A DNA stretch of 64,000 bases from positions 1,426,001 to 1,490,000 of the forward strand of contig PMSI01000001.1 in the NCBI GenBank assembly GCA_003168375.1, written 5' to 3'. Source of the stretch: Vulcanimicrobiota bacterium. GTDB lineage: Bacteria > Vulcanimicrobiota > Vulcanimicrobiia > Vulcanimicrobiales > Vulcanimicrobiaceae. Below the pieces are notes generated by a model that saw nothing but the letters and a program-made list of their open reading frames with translations, was not told where the DNA came from and ran no database searches. A program made the position numbers and the translations under genes. Within the stretch, counting starts at the first letter, position 1. Each line of letters begins with the position of its first letter. This document shows positions 27,840 through 36,555 of this stretch, piece by piece.

Positions 27840-29013
27840 AGCGGCGATCGTCTCGACCGCGCGCACGCCGATCGGAAAAGCCTTTCGTGGTGCCTTCAAC
27901 GACACGCACGGCGCGACCATGGCGGGACACGTCATCGCTCACGCCGTGCGCCGCAGCGGTTTGGACCCGGCCGAGATCGAGGACGTCATCCTCGGCTGCG
28001 CCGAGCCCGAAGGCGCCACCGGGCACAATATCGCGCGCCTCGCCGCGATCCGCGCGGGGTTGCCGGTGACGACCGCCGGCACGACGATCAACCGCTTCTG
28101 CAGCTCCGGCCTGCAGGCGATCGCCTTCGCCGCGCAGCGCGTCGTGGTCGACGGCGTCCCCGCGATGGTCGCCGGCGGACTCGAGTCGATCAGCCTCGTG
28201 CAGCCGAACGCGAACCGCAGCTACCTCCGCGAAGATTGGCTCGCCGAGCACAAGCCCGACCTCTGGATGGCGATGATCGAGACTGCGGATATCGTGGCCG
28301 AGCGCTACGGCGTCAGTCGCGAGCGCCAGGACGAATATGCGCTGATCAGCCAGCAGCGTACGGCGGCCGGTCAGGCGGCGGGTCGCTTCGACGCGGAGAT
28401 CGTTCCGCTCCCGACGCGCAAAGCGGTGACGAACAAAGAGACGGGTGAGGTAACCCACGAGGACGTCATGCTGACGCGCGACGAGGGGAACCGGGCCGAC
28501 ACGACGCTCGAGGGATTGGCGAAGCTGCAGCCGGTGCGCGGCCCCGGCAAGTACATCACCGCCGGCAACGCCAGCCAGCTTTCGGACGGGGCGTCGGCGT
28601 GCGTCGTGATGGACGCGAAGCTCGCCGCGCAGCGCAACATCGAACCGCTGGGATTCTTCCGCGGCATGGCGGTGAGCGGTCTCGAGCCCGACGAGATGGG
28701 GATCGGTCCGATCTACGCGATCCCGCGGCTGCTCGAGCGCCAGGGGCTGACGATCGACGACATCGACCTGTGGGAGCTCAACGAGGCGTTCGCGGTGCAG
28801 GCGCTGTACTGCCGTGAACGGCTCGGCATCCCGCTCGAGCGCTACAACGTCGACGGCGGCGCGATCTCGATCGGCCATCCGTACGGGATGAGCGGCGCGC
28901 GGATGACCGGCCATGCCTTGATCGAGGGCAAACGCCGCGGCGCGAAGCGCGTCGTCGTCACGATGTGCATCGGCGGCGGTCAGGGCGCCGCGGCGCTGTT
29001 CGAGGTGGCCTAG
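27832..29013 (+). CDS. fadA: acetyl-CoA acyltransferase (thiolase)
   Basis: Degradative thiolase of 393 residues, catalysing CoA-dependent cleavage of 3-ketoacyl-CoA. [16 protein letters not shown] holds the nucleophilic Cys (~residue 87), [10 protein letters not shown] the conserved Asn-Glu-Ala-Phe, [17 protein letters not shown] the catalytic His, and [16 protein letters not shown] the second Cys. ATG at 27832 lies inside the end of the fadJ-type gene, giving the usual fadB-fadA type coupling. The 3' end (from about 28853) is repeated in diverged, shortened form 1.7 kb downstream. Confidence 0.93.
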   Translation: MREAAIVSTARTPIGKAFRGAFNDTHGATMAGHVIAHAVRRSGLDPAEIEDVILGCAEPEGATGHNIARLAAIRAGLPVTTAGTTINRFCSSGLQAIAFAAQRVVVDGVPAMVAGGLESISLVQPNANRSYLREDWLAEHKPDLWMAMIETADIVAERYGVSRERQDEYALISQQRTAAGQAAGRFDAEIVPLPTRKAVTNKETGEVTHEDVMLTRDEGNRADTTLEGLAKLQPVRGPGKYITAGNASQLSDGASACVVMDAKLAAQRNIEPLGFFRGMAVSGLEPDEMGIGPIYAIPRLLERQGLTIDDIDLWELNEAFAVQALYCRERLGIPLERYNVDGGAISIGHPYGMSGARMTGHALIEGKRRGAKRVVVTMCIGGGQGAAALFEVA

Positions 29014-29145
29014 AGGCTCCCGCGCTCAGCGGGCTTCGCAGAGCGGTGCGAGGGTTCATACTGCGAGCACGGAATTTGGTGACGTGACGTCGCCGCCCGT
29101 CGCTACGAAGAACTCGGCTGCCAATGCATATTCGTTTCGAGCAGC

Positions 29146-30498
29146 ATGCTGATGTTCGCACGGTCGTTCCAGATCCTGGTCGCGACGCTAGCGGTTGCCG
29201 GAGTAGCGCTCGTCCCTCCTCCGGAGCGAGGCTCGTTCCCGCCGCGTGAGCTCGTCGCGCCAGGGCGGGAGCAGCGCACGGTGCTCCCTGCTAGGGTGAA
29301 ATCCTCTGTCTGGACGCAGCTACTCTACACGTCGTCACCGCTTCAAAAGGCGGACTTCTCGGAGCCGGCCCTCGCGGTTGGAATCGATCAGATTGTCTTT
29401 CGCTCCGGCGGGCACATATGCGCCTTTCGGATTGCGGACGGCCACCGGCGGTGGTGCTCCGGCGCGGGTGATCATCCGGTATTCGGCGGCAACCGTTTCG
29501 CATACATAACCGATAACAACGTGGTCGAAGCCGTCGACGCCGAAACCGGCGCTCACCGATGGACGTTTCGATTCCACATCGATCCGAAACTCACGCTACC
29601 AGGCGCCCGCACCTTCGTGTGGGCGTTCTCGGATACATTCGTCGCCACGAGTTATGCGCGCACCGATGCGGGACACGTACCGTACGCCGTAGTAAGCGCG
29701 GCCGGGAAGACGCTGTGGAGCGGTCGCGATCAAGACGCCGTTCATGGATCGCTTGTTTACCTCAGCCCAGGACGCGTTCTCATTCCGCAGCAAGGCTCGG
29801 GAGCGATGATCGTCACGCCGTGGAGGCTAGTGCGCCTCGAACCGCGCTCTTCCTTCGGCGCTTCCTTCTGGAGCGCGACAGCCTTTCTCGGGCGCCGCGG
29901 CGGGCTCGTGTTCGCGGATCCGAATTTGCTCGCGCCCATGGACGAGCGGCTCACCTCGTTCCATGTCCGTATCGACGATGAGAGTGGCCGCACGCTGCAA
30001 GACCGGCGCTTTAGCCCCGGACTCATCACGCCACGAAGCGACCCGTGCGTGACCACGTGCGAAGGCGAGGCCGTCGCGATCGATCGTACCTTTGTCTACG
30101 GGCGGATACACGATATGCTCTATCGGTTTCCGTGGGCCAAGTCCGGTGCGGATTCATCGGTATCGCTCGGAGAAGCGACGTCGTTCGCCGGACGAACCTC
30201 GGGCGGTGCGCTGATCGTGACACGGGCCAGTGGAACGTGGCTGATCGATTCCAGCGAGAATGCCGTGCGGAGCCATCAGCTGAGCAAGGACAACGTCGTC
30301 GTCTTGCACCGTAGGTTGGCCGAGCTCGACGTGCTCGGCTTTGCCGGAGGAGAAGTCATCGCCCTTGACGCTCGGCAACACGTGGTCGCCGAGCGATCCC
30401 GCTGCTCCCTGCTGGATGCCGCTCGCGTCGGTACGCGCCTGGTGTTCGCCTGTGGCGCTCCAAACGCTCGTGTCGACGCCCTCGTGATTCAACGGTGA
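29146..30498 (+). CDS. secreted PQQ-like beta-propeller protein
   Basis: 450 residues with an N-terminal hydrophobic export signal (about 5-24) and repeated strands ending in Trp or 'G...W' motifs: QIVFRSGGHICAFRIADGHRRWC, VVEAVDAETGAHRWTFRF, PYAVVSAAGKTLWSGRDQD, TWLIDSSENAVRSH. This is the pattern of PQQ-like/quinoprotein propellers, but no PQQ ligands can be named, so a structural or binding role is as likely as an enzyme. Several Cys lie in pairs (CVTTCEG). Base use is less G+C-rich than neighbours, and the gene lies between the true thiolase end and a diverged copy of it, suggesting insertion. Confidence 0.6.
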   Translation: MLMFARSFQILVATLAVAGVALVPPPERGSFPPRELVAPGREQRTVLPARVKSSVWTQLLYTSSPLQKADFSEPALAVGIDQIVFRSGGHICAFRIADGHRRWCSGAGDHPVFGGNRFAYITDNNVVEAVDAETGAHRWTFRFHIDPKLTLPGARTFVWAFSDTFVATSYARTDAGHVPYAVVSAAGKTLWSGRDQDAVHGSLVYLSPGRVLIPQQGSGAMIVTPWRLVRLEPRSSFGASFWSATAFLGRRGGLVFADPNLLAPMDERLTSFHVRIDDESGRTLQDRRFSPGLITPRSDPCVTTCEGEAVAIDRTFVYGRIHDMLYRFPWAKSGADSSVSLGEATSFAGRTSGGALIVTRASGTWLIDSSENAVRSHQLSKDNVVVLHRRLAELDVLGFAGGEVIALDARQHVVAERSRCSLLDAARVGTRLVFACGAPNARVDALVIQR

Positions 30499-30511
30499 CC
30501 TGCTCGAAGGG

Positions 30512-30526
30512 GCAGCGGTCCGCTGC
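30512..30526. repeat. palindrome after the propeller gene
   Basis: GCAGCGG-T-CCGCTGC is a perfect inverted repeat 14 bases after the stop codon, without a T run; a weak transcription stop or a recombination scar. Confidence 0.3.
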
Positions 30527-30555
30527 TGAACTCCTTGGCATAGATCTGAAGTACA

Positions 30556-30654
30556 ATGGTCGACGGCGGCGCGATCTCGATCGGCCATCCGTACGGGATG
30601 AGCGGCGCGCGCATGACCGGCCAAGGCGCCGCCGCGCTGTTCGAGCTCGCTTGA
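30556..30654 (+). pseudogene. decayed thiolase C-terminal fragment
   Basis: A 32-codon frame from ATG to TGA reads [20 protein letters not shown], then G, then [10 protein letters not shown]. This is the C-terminus of the upstream thiolase with 23 residues (HALIEG... to ...CIGG) deleted in frame. Third-base differences (GCC for GCG, CTC for GTG) show it is a diverged copy rather than a fresh duplication. It lacks the second catalytic Cys and cannot be active. Probably the scar of an ancestral second thiolase that once stood here, downstream of the propeller gene. Confidence 0.8.
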
Positions 30655-30660
30655 CCGCCG

Positions 30661-32358
30661 CTACGGGACGATGACGGCGGCGTCCGGCGACGCTGCGTAG
30701 AGCCGCGCCACCTCGGCGGCCCGGTTCGCCAGCACGCGGCGCTGGTTCAGCGAGCCTTTGTCGGTGATCTCGCCGCGCGCGGCGTCGGGCGCATCGGTCG
30801 CGATCACCGCGCGGGCGACGCGCGTCGAGCTCGCCGGGTTGCGCGCGTTGTGCGCGGCGAGGACCGCGCGCACGCGTTCCGGCGCAGTGGGATCACCGGT
30901 GAGCGCGCGCGCGGCGAAGACGAGCGCGGTCAGCTCGTCGCGGTCGGCGCCGGCGAAGACGATCTCGTCGATCGTTCCTTGGCCGGTCTCGAGCACGTCG
31001 AGCCGCAGCAGGCCCGCGTTGACCCACGTCCCCGACGAGAGCTTGAAATTCTCGCTGAGCCGTCCGCCGAAGACGATCCCGCGCGAGGGATCGGCGGAAT
31101 CGAGCAACGCGCCCGCGTCGCCGCTCTTGAAGAAGCCCTCGTCGTCGAACGCTTCGCGCGTCGCTGCGTCGTCGCGCCAATATCCGGGCGTCACGCTCGG
31201 CCCGCGCACGCGCAGCTCGAAGCGGTCTTCGACCGGCGCGAGCTTGATCTCGACGCCGGGGACCGGCGTTCCGATCGTCTCGTGCGACGCGGGTCGTTCG
31301 CCCCAGACCGCGGTCGCCATCGGCGCGGTCTCGGTCGCGCCCCAGGCGGAGACGACCGGGATCTCGCGGCCGGCGTAGCGCTGCGCGAGAACCGCGAGCC
31401 GGCCGCGCAGCGTCTCGGGGATGCTCGCGCCGGCGTTGAGCAGGATGCGCACGCGCGAGAAGAAGCGCCGCGCGAGCGCTTCGTCGTGCTCGAGCGCTTC
31501 GAGCAGTAGCGTCCACCCGCGCGGCACGTTGAAGTAGAACGTCGGCGCGATCTCGCGCAGGTTGCGCAGCGTCGCATCGAACGCACCCGGCGCCGGCTTG
31601 CCCGCATCGACGTACATCGTGCCGCCGTTGCGCAGCACCAGGCCGAAGTTCTTGTTGCCGGCCGCGGTATGGCTCCATGGCGCCCAGTCGAGCAGCACCG
31701 GCGCGCGGATCGCGTCGGGCCATACCTCCTCCAGCATCGTCTGGTTCGCGCACAGCATGCGGTTCGTCGTGATCACGCCCTTCGGCGTCCCGGTCGAGCC
31801 CGAGGTGAACAGGATCTTCGCAATCGTATCGGGTCCGACGGCGTCGTGCGCGTGATCGGCCGCCGCCGGATCGCCGTCGAGCGCCAACAGGTTGGGCACG
31901 ATCATCAGGCCGGGAACCGCCGCTGCGATGCGCTTTACGTGCGCAGCGTCGGGGACGACCGCCGCGAACGGCTGCAGCACCGCGAACAGCGCCGCGGCGC
32001 GCGCCGGGTCGGCGTCCTCGCGCGCGTACCCGGTCGAGATCGGCGAAACGGGGATCCCAACGTGCATTGCGGCCAGCGCGACGGCGGCGTGGTCGATCCC
32101 GTTCTCCGCGACGATCGCGAGCGGGCGCTCCGGCGAGCCGCCGGCGGCGAGCAGCGCGCCGGCGATCCGCCGCACGCGCTCGAGCATCGCAGCGTAACCG
32201 ATCGTCTCCCAGCCCGCGCCGTCACCGTCGCGCTGCGCGAGGAAGATCGTGTCCGGCGTTTCGCGCGCCCAGCGCACGAGATCGCCGGTGACGCGATCCG
32301 GGTACGGCAGCAGCGCGACCTCGGATCGCAGCGTGCGCGCCGCCGGCTGCGACTGCAT
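30661..32358 (-). CDS. AMP-dependent acyl-CoA synthetase (feruloyl/benzoyl-CoA ligase-like)
   Basis: ANL-superfamily ligase, 565 residues. It activates a carboxylic acid through an acyl-adenylate. ILFTSGSTGTPKGVITTNRM is the ATP-binding P-loop, VSAWGATETAPMATAV the A5 motif, and GEFK-like DEGFFKSGDAG with IVFGGRLSENFKLSSGTWVN the hinge and the A8 region. The sequence LSENFKLSSGTWVNAGLLR rather than 'RIKIRG' places it near feruloyl-CoA synthetases/aryl ligases. ATG at 32358 is six bases after the SDR stop. Last gene of an ECH-SDR-ligase operon facing the MarR regulator. Confidence 0.85.
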   Translation of the reverse strand: MQSQPAARTLRSEVALLPYPDRVTGDLVRWARETPDTIFLAQRDGDGAGWETIGYAAMLERVRRIAGALLAAGGSPERPLAIVAENGIDHAAVALAAMHVGIPVSPISTGYAREDADPARAAALFAVLQPFAAVVPDAAHVKRIAAAVPGLMIVPNLLALDGDPAAADHAHDAVGPDTIAKILFTSGSTGTPKGVITTNRMLCANQTMLEEVWPDAIRAPVLLDWAPWSHTAAGNKNFGLVLRNGGTMYVDAGKPAPGAFDATLRNLREIAPTFYFNVPRGWTLLLEALEHDEALARRFFSRVRILLNAGASIPETLRGRLAVLAQRYAGREIPVVSAWGATETAPMATAVWGERPASHETIGTPVPGVEIKLAPVEDRFELRVRGPSVTPGYWRDDAATREAFDDEGFFKSGDAGALLDSADPSRGIVFGGRLSENFKLSSGTWVNAGLLRLDVLETGQGTIDEIVFAGADRDELTALVFAARALTGDPTAPERVRAVLAAHNARNPASSTRVARAVIATDAPDAARGEITDKGSLNQRRVLANRAAEVARLYAASPDAAVIVP

Positions 32359-32363
32359 TCCGC

Positions 32364-33125
32364 TCAGCGCGGCGGTAGCCGCAGCGCGCCGTCGAGGCGG
32401 ATCGTCTCGCCGTTCAGGAACGCGTTCTCGCAGCAGCTCACGACGAGCTGCGCGTACTCTTCGGCGGTACCGAGCCGCTTCGGGAACGGGATCGACGCGC
32501 CGAGCGAGGCTTGGACCTCCGGCGGCAGCTCGCCGAGCAGCGGCGTCTGGAACAAGCCGGGCGCGATCGTCAGCACGCGGATCCCGAACTGCGCAAGCTC
32601 GCGCGCGAGCGGGAGCGTGAGCGCTACGATCCCGCCTTTCGACGCTGCGTAGGCGGCCTGCCCGATCTGGCCTTCGAACGCCGCGACCGACGCCGTCGAG
32701 ATCACCACGCCGCGCTCGCCGTTCTCCAGCGGTTCGAGCACCGACATTGCGGCGGCGGCCAGGCGCGTGACGTTGAACGTGCCGACCAGGTTCACGCGCA
32801 CGACGCGCTCGAACTCGGGCAGCGGCATCGGTCCGTCGCGGCCGATCATCCGCCGCGCGGTCCCGATACCGGCGCAGTTCACCAGGACGCGCGCGATGCC
32901 GTGATGTGCGGCGGCGGCATCGAGCGCCGCAGCGACGCCGTCGGCGTCGGCGACATCGCAACGCGCGGCGAAGCCGCCGATCTCGGTCGCGACCGATTCC
33001 GCGCGCGCGCCGTCGATGTCGAAGACGCCGACCCTGGCTCCGAGCGCGGCGAGCCGTCGCGCCGTCGCGGCGCCGAGCCCGGATCCGCCGCCGGTGACGA
33101 TCGCGGCGTGTCCGGCGACGTTCAC
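32364..33125 (-). CDS. SDR dehydrogenase, 3-hydroxyacyl-CoA dehydrogenase type II-like
   Basis: A 253-residue classical SDR with all landmarks: AAIVTGGGSGLGAATARRLA, FDIDGAR (NAD-preferring Asp), VNCAGIG, VVISTASVAAFEG (Ser) and AAYAASKGG (Tyr, Lys). The long insert before the Ser strand (VLEPLENGERGVVI) and LARELAQFGIRVLTIAPGLF with the ending NAFLNGETIRLDGALRLPPR resemble HSD10-like 3-hydroxyacyl-CoA dehydrogenases. That fits its place between an enoyl-CoA hydratase and an acyl-CoA ligase. GTG start overlaps the hydratase stop. Confidence 0.88.
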   Translation of the reverse strand: MNVAGHAAIVTGGGSGLGAATARRLAALGARVGVFDIDGARAESVATEIGGFAARCDVADADGVAAALDAAAAHHGIARVLVNCAGIGTARRMIGRDGPMPLPEFERVVRVNLVGTFNVTRLAAAAMSVLEPLENGERGVVISTASVAAFEGQIGQAAYAASKGGIVALTLPLARELAQFGIRVLTIAPGLFQTPLLGELPPEVQASLGASIPFPKRLGTAEEYAQLVVSCCENAFLNGETIRLDGALRLPPR

Positions 33126-33904
33126 GAGCGGGTCACCTTCGCAGCGCGCTTGTCGAGAAACGCCTGCACGCGGCGCTTGGCCTCTTCGTCGGTCGACGCG
33201 GCTGCGGCGACCAGCGCTTCGGTGAAGTAGCCGATCGACGTCGGAGCGCCGGCGATGCGCTGCAGCGCTTGGATGATCGCGAAGTTGGAGATCGGCGCGT
33301 TGGCAGCGATGCGGTGCGCAAGCTCGAGCGCTTTCGCGCGCCCGGTCCCGTCGTCGACCAGGTACTGGCTGATGCCGAACGCCTGACCGGCATCGGCGTC
33401 GTACACGCGGCCGGTGAGCAGCATGTCCATCACGCGCGCCGTGCCGATCAGCCGCGGCAGGCGGACCGATCCGCCGCCGCCGAGGAAGATGCCGCGCTGT
33501 CCTTCGGGCAGCGCGTAGAAGGCCGAACGCTCGGCGACGCGCATGTGACACGCGGCGGCGAGCTCGAGACCGCCGCCGATCGTCGCGCCGTGCAGCGCGG
33601 CGACGACCGGGAGCGCGCCGAACTCGATCGCTTCGAACGCGCGGTGCCATAGCCGCGAGTGCGCGATCGACGCGGGCAGGTCGCGCGCCGCGACGTTCGT
33701 CAGATCGAGCCCGGCCGAGAAGTGGTCGCCGGCCGCGCACAAGACGATCGCGCCGGCGCCGGCCGGCGGCGCGCTGACGAACTGCTCGAGTCCCAGCACC
33801 GTTTCGTCGTCGAGCGCGTTGCGTTTCGCCGCGCGATTCAGCTCGAGGATCGCCACGTCGCCGTCGCGGCGGTACGCCAAGGACGGCGGCAGCTCGGGTT
33901 TCAT
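33122..33904 (-). CDS. enoyl-CoA hydratase/isomerase
   Basis: Crotonase-fold protein of 260 residues. ILELNRAAKRNALDDETV, DHFSAGLDLTNV (oxyanion-hole half), ALHGATIGGGLELAAACHMR (second half) and ALPEGQRGIFLGGGGSVRLP carry the family marks, the Glu of PEGQ being the usual catalytic acid. First gene of the minus-strand operon; its ATG is 63 bases from the divergent MarR. Together with the SDR and ligase it could carry out hydration and oxidation of an unsaturated acyl- or aryl-CoA. Confidence 0.9.
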   Translation of the reverse strand: MKPELPPSLAYRRDGDVAILELNRAAKRNALDDETVLGLEQFVSAPPAGAGAIVLCAAGDHFSAGLDLTNVAARDLPASIAHSRLWHRAFEAIEFGALPVVAALHGATIGGGLELAAACHMRVAERSAFYALPEGQRGIFLGGGGSVRLPRLIGTARVMDMLLTGRVYDADAGQAFGISQYLVDDGTGRAKALELAHRIAANAPISNFAIIQALQRIAGAPTSIGYFTEALVAAAASTDEEAKRRVQAFLDKRAAKVTRS

Positions 33905-33905
33905 T

Positions 33906-33920
33906 ATGGGATATAACCAT
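33906..33920. promoter_or_regulatory. candidate MarR operator
   Basis: ATGG-GATATAA-CCAT lies in the 63-base gap between the divergent hydratase and MarR genes, close to the hydratase ATG. A/T-rich imperfect palindromes of this size are usual MarR sites. No second copy was seen, so this is tentative. Confidence 0.3.
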
Positions 33921-33967
33921 GAAGCCCGCGCCGGGGTCAAGGCGCCCGCGCCGCGAAGAGCCGGGCC

Positions 33968-34510
33968 GTGGACGCGCTTCATCCCGAGGTCGCAGGCGAG
34001 TTCGGACCGCTCACCGAGTACGTGGGATACGCGCTGCGGCGCGCGCAGCTCAAGGTGTTCCAGGATTTCATCGACACGCTGGATGAGCTCGACCTGCGTC
34101 CGGCGCATTTCTCCGTGCTGACGGTGGTCGACGCCAATCCCGGGATCCTGCAGTCGCGCGCGTGCGCGGCGCTCGGAATTCAGAAGGCGAACTTCGTGCC
34201 GCTGCTCGACGGCCTGCAGCGCCGCGGCTTGCTGCGGCGCGTCGCGCTGAACGGCCGCGCGAACGGACTGCACCTGACCGACGAGGGCCGCAAGCTGCTC
34301 GCGCGCGCGCGCCGCTTGCACGACCGTCACGAACGGCGCGTGCTCGGCGTGATGTCGGCGCTCGAGCGCAAGCGGCTGATCGCGACGCTGAGCCGGATCG
34401 CCGGACTCGACGAGGTCAGCCCGCGCGCAGCCCCAGCAGCCGCGCGGCGTTCTCCTTCAGGATCAGCGGCCGCACCTCGTCGCGGATCGGCAGCGAAGCG
34501 AAGTCCTTGA
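33968..34510 (+). CDS. MarR-family transcriptional regulator
   Basis: A winged-helix repressor of the MarR family, 180 residues as read. GPLTEYVGYALRRAQLKVFQDF is the dimer helix, LRPAHFSVLTVVDANPGILQ with SRACAALGIQKANFVPLLDG the helix-turn-helix, and LLRRVALNGRANGLHLTDEG the wing. MarR proteins next to aryl-CoA ligase genes usually sense the CoA thioester. The natural end would be near residue 150 (RIAGLDE); the remaining ~30 residues are Arg/Ala/Pro/Ser-rich and antisense to the amidohydrolase, so the stop may have been lost by mutation. GTG start at 33968. Confidence 0.85.
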   Translation: MDALHPEVAGEFGPLTEYVGYALRRAQLKVFQDFIDTLDELDLRPAHFSVLTVVDANPGILQSRACAALGIQKANFVPLLDGLQRRGLLRRVALNGRANGLHLTDEGRKLLARARRLHDRHERRVLGVMSALERKRLIATLSRIAGLDEVSPRAAPAAARRSPSGSAAAPRRGSAAKRSP

Positions 34511-35280
34511 GCCAGCGGTCGGGCGCGATCATCGGATAGTCCGAACCGAACAGCACCTTCTCGCGTAGCAGCGTGTCGGCGTAGCGCACGAGCGTGGGCG
34601 AGAAGTACTTCGGTGACCAGCCGGAGAGGTCGATGTAGACCTGCGCCTTGTGCAGGCAGACCGAGATCGCTTCGTCCTGCCACGGGAACGACGGGTGCGC
34701 CATCACGATCGGCAGATCGGGGAAGTCGACGGCGACGTCGTCGATCAGCATCGGATGACCATACTTCAGCCGCACGCCGCCGCCGCCGCGCATCCCGGTC
34801 CCCATCCCGCTGTGCCCGGTGTGGAAGATCACCGGGAGCCGCGCCGCCTGCACGAGCTCGTAGAACGGGTAGATGCGGCGGTCGTTCGGCTCGAACTGCT
34901 GCAAGCGGCGGATGGAGCTTGAACCCGCGCGCGCCCGCTGCGATCAGCCGCCGTGCCTCCTCGAGCGCGGCGGTCCCGCGCGTCGGGTCGACGCTCGCGA
35001 ATGCGATCAGCACGTCGGGATGCGCGGCGGCGGCGGCCAGCACGTCGTCGTTTGGCACGACGGGACGTCCGGTGAGGCGCTCGTCGACGGTGAACAGGAC
35101 GCACGCCATCGTGCGCTCGCGGTAGTACGCCGCGAGTTCGTTCAGCGCGAGCGGGACGCCGGACTCGCCGAAGTAGCGGCGCGCGGCGCCGGTCACCGCC
35201 TCGCCGGAGTCAGGTGCATGAGCGTGGACGTGGACGTCGATCGCCGTCAGGGCGTCGACGGCGAGGGCGGCGGTGCGCAT
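34416..35280 (-). pseudogene. amidohydrolase-2 family enzyme, frameshifted
   Basis: A metal-dependent TIM-barrel hydrolase (ACMSD-like amidohydrolase 2) in two frames. The 5' part from ATG 35280 has the metal motif DVHVHAH and ends at FKLHPPL. The 3' part reads QQFEPNDRRIYPFYELVQAA, VIFHTGHSG, IVMAHPSFPWQDEA and the catalytic VLFGSDYPM. Deleting one base at 34903-34904 (the AA pair) restores FKLHPPL-QQFEPND. All catalytic motifs survive, so the lesion is recent or a sequencing error. It ends in opposition to the MarR gene, overlapping it by 95 bases. Decarboxylase or lactonase activity on an aromatic breakdown product would suit its neighbours. Confidence 0.8.
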
Positions 35281-35386
35281 GGAGCCCACGATCCTCCGGC
35301 TGGAGCAAAAGGTTGTTTGACAGAACGCTTCGCCTGATGCTACGTTGCGAGCGAGCGGGACTCCGTCTCCTGCCTGGAGGACTCGT

Positions 35387-36532
35387 ATGTTCAGAACGTT
35401 CGCGACCGCGTCTGCCGCGGTGTGCGTCGCCGCCCTCCTCGCCGGCGCGTCGACCGCCCCGCTCACCGCCGCGCCTGAACCGCTCAAGCTGGCCGCGATC
35501 CTTTCGACCAGCGGCCCGTCGGCGCCGCTCGGCGTCCCGGAGATGAACGCGGTGAAGCTCGCCGAGCGCGAGATCAACGCGCACGGCGGGATCGACGGCC
35601 GCCAGATCCACTTCGACATCGTCGACGACGGCGCGAAGGCCGACATCGCGGCGCAGCTCGCGACGCAGATGATCGCCAGCGGGCACGTCGCGATCTTCTG
35701 CGGCACGCGCACCGACACCAGCGTCGCGGTCGCGCGCGTCACCGGCGCCGCGAATGTACTGCAGGTTTATACCACGCCGACCGAGTCGGTGTGGCACACG
35801 CAGCGCGGCGTCGTGAAGAACGTCTTCCAGGTGAACCCGCGCGACCAGCTCGAAGCGATCGCGCTGCTCTCGTTCGCGAAATCGCGGCTCAAGGTGAAGA
35901 CGATCGGGATCCTGCACGACGAGAACCTGTATGGCAGCGGCGGCGCGAAGATCGCGGCCGCCGAGGCGCGGGCGCTCGGTATGCAGGTCGTCGGCGACGA
36001 GTCGTATCCGGGGACCGCGACCGACTTCACCCCACAGATCGTCAAGCTGCGCGACGCGAAGCCCGACGCGATCGTGCTGTGGGGCGCGACGACGACGCCC
36101 GGGCTGGCGATCCGCTCGGCCCGGACGCTCGGCGTGAAGCTGCCGATCCTGGGCTCGTCGGGGATTCTCTCGCCGGCGATCCTGAACGTCGCGGGCGGCG
36201 CGGCGGCCGGTGAGGTGTACTCCGCCTCGCCGCTGGCGGGGTCGCCGAGCGCCGAGCAGCGCGCGTTCGCCGACCTGTACGACAAGGAATATCATCTGCC
36301 GGTCGTCTCGTTCGCGGCGAACGGCTGGGACGCGGCGCAGCTGATCGCGGCCGCGCTGCGCGACGCGCACGGCAAGACCGACGGCACGAGCCTTGCGAAC
36401 GCGCTCGAAGCGGGCCGCTCGATCCCGCTCGCCGACGGAACGTTCAAGTTCTCACCGACCGACCACAACGGGCTCGTCCCCGGCGACGTGCGCATTGCGA
36501 TGGCGCGCAACGGGAGTTGGGGCAGCCCCTAA
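35387..36532 (+). CDS. branched-chain amino-acid-type binding protein (transporter 2)
   Basis: A 381-residue periplasmic binding protein with a signal peptide (cleavage near LTAAPEP). LKLAAILSTSGPSAPLGVPEMNA is the family opening, REINAHGGIDGRQI the next block and GTATDFTPQIVKLRDAKPDAI lies in the second lobe. ATG at 35387 has CTGGAGG seven bases before it. First gene of a four-gene transporter operon. Its sequence differs strongly from the binding protein of transporter 1, so the two systems probably carry different substrates; aromatic or alicyclic acids would fit the catabolic neighbours. Confidence 0.9.
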   Translation: MFRTFATASAAVCVAALLAGASTAPLTAAPEPLKLAAILSTSGPSAPLGVPEMNAVKLAEREINAHGGIDGRQIHFDIVDDGAKADIAAQLATQMIASGHVAIFCGTRTDTSVAVARVTGAANVLQVYTTPTESVWHTQRGVVKNVFQVNPRDQLEAIALLSFAKSRLKVKTIGILHDENLYGSGGAKIAAAEARALGMQVVGDESYPGTATDFTPQIVKLRDAKPDAIVLWGATTTPGLAIRSARTLGVKLPILGSSGILSPAILNVAGGAAAGEVYSASPLAGSPSAEQRAFADLYDKEYHLPVVSFAANGWDAAQLIAAALRDAHGKTDGTSLANALEAGRSIPLADGTFKFSPTDHNGLVPGDVRIAMARNGSWGSP

Positions 36533-36555
36533 GCGATCGCGGCGCGACGTAGTCC

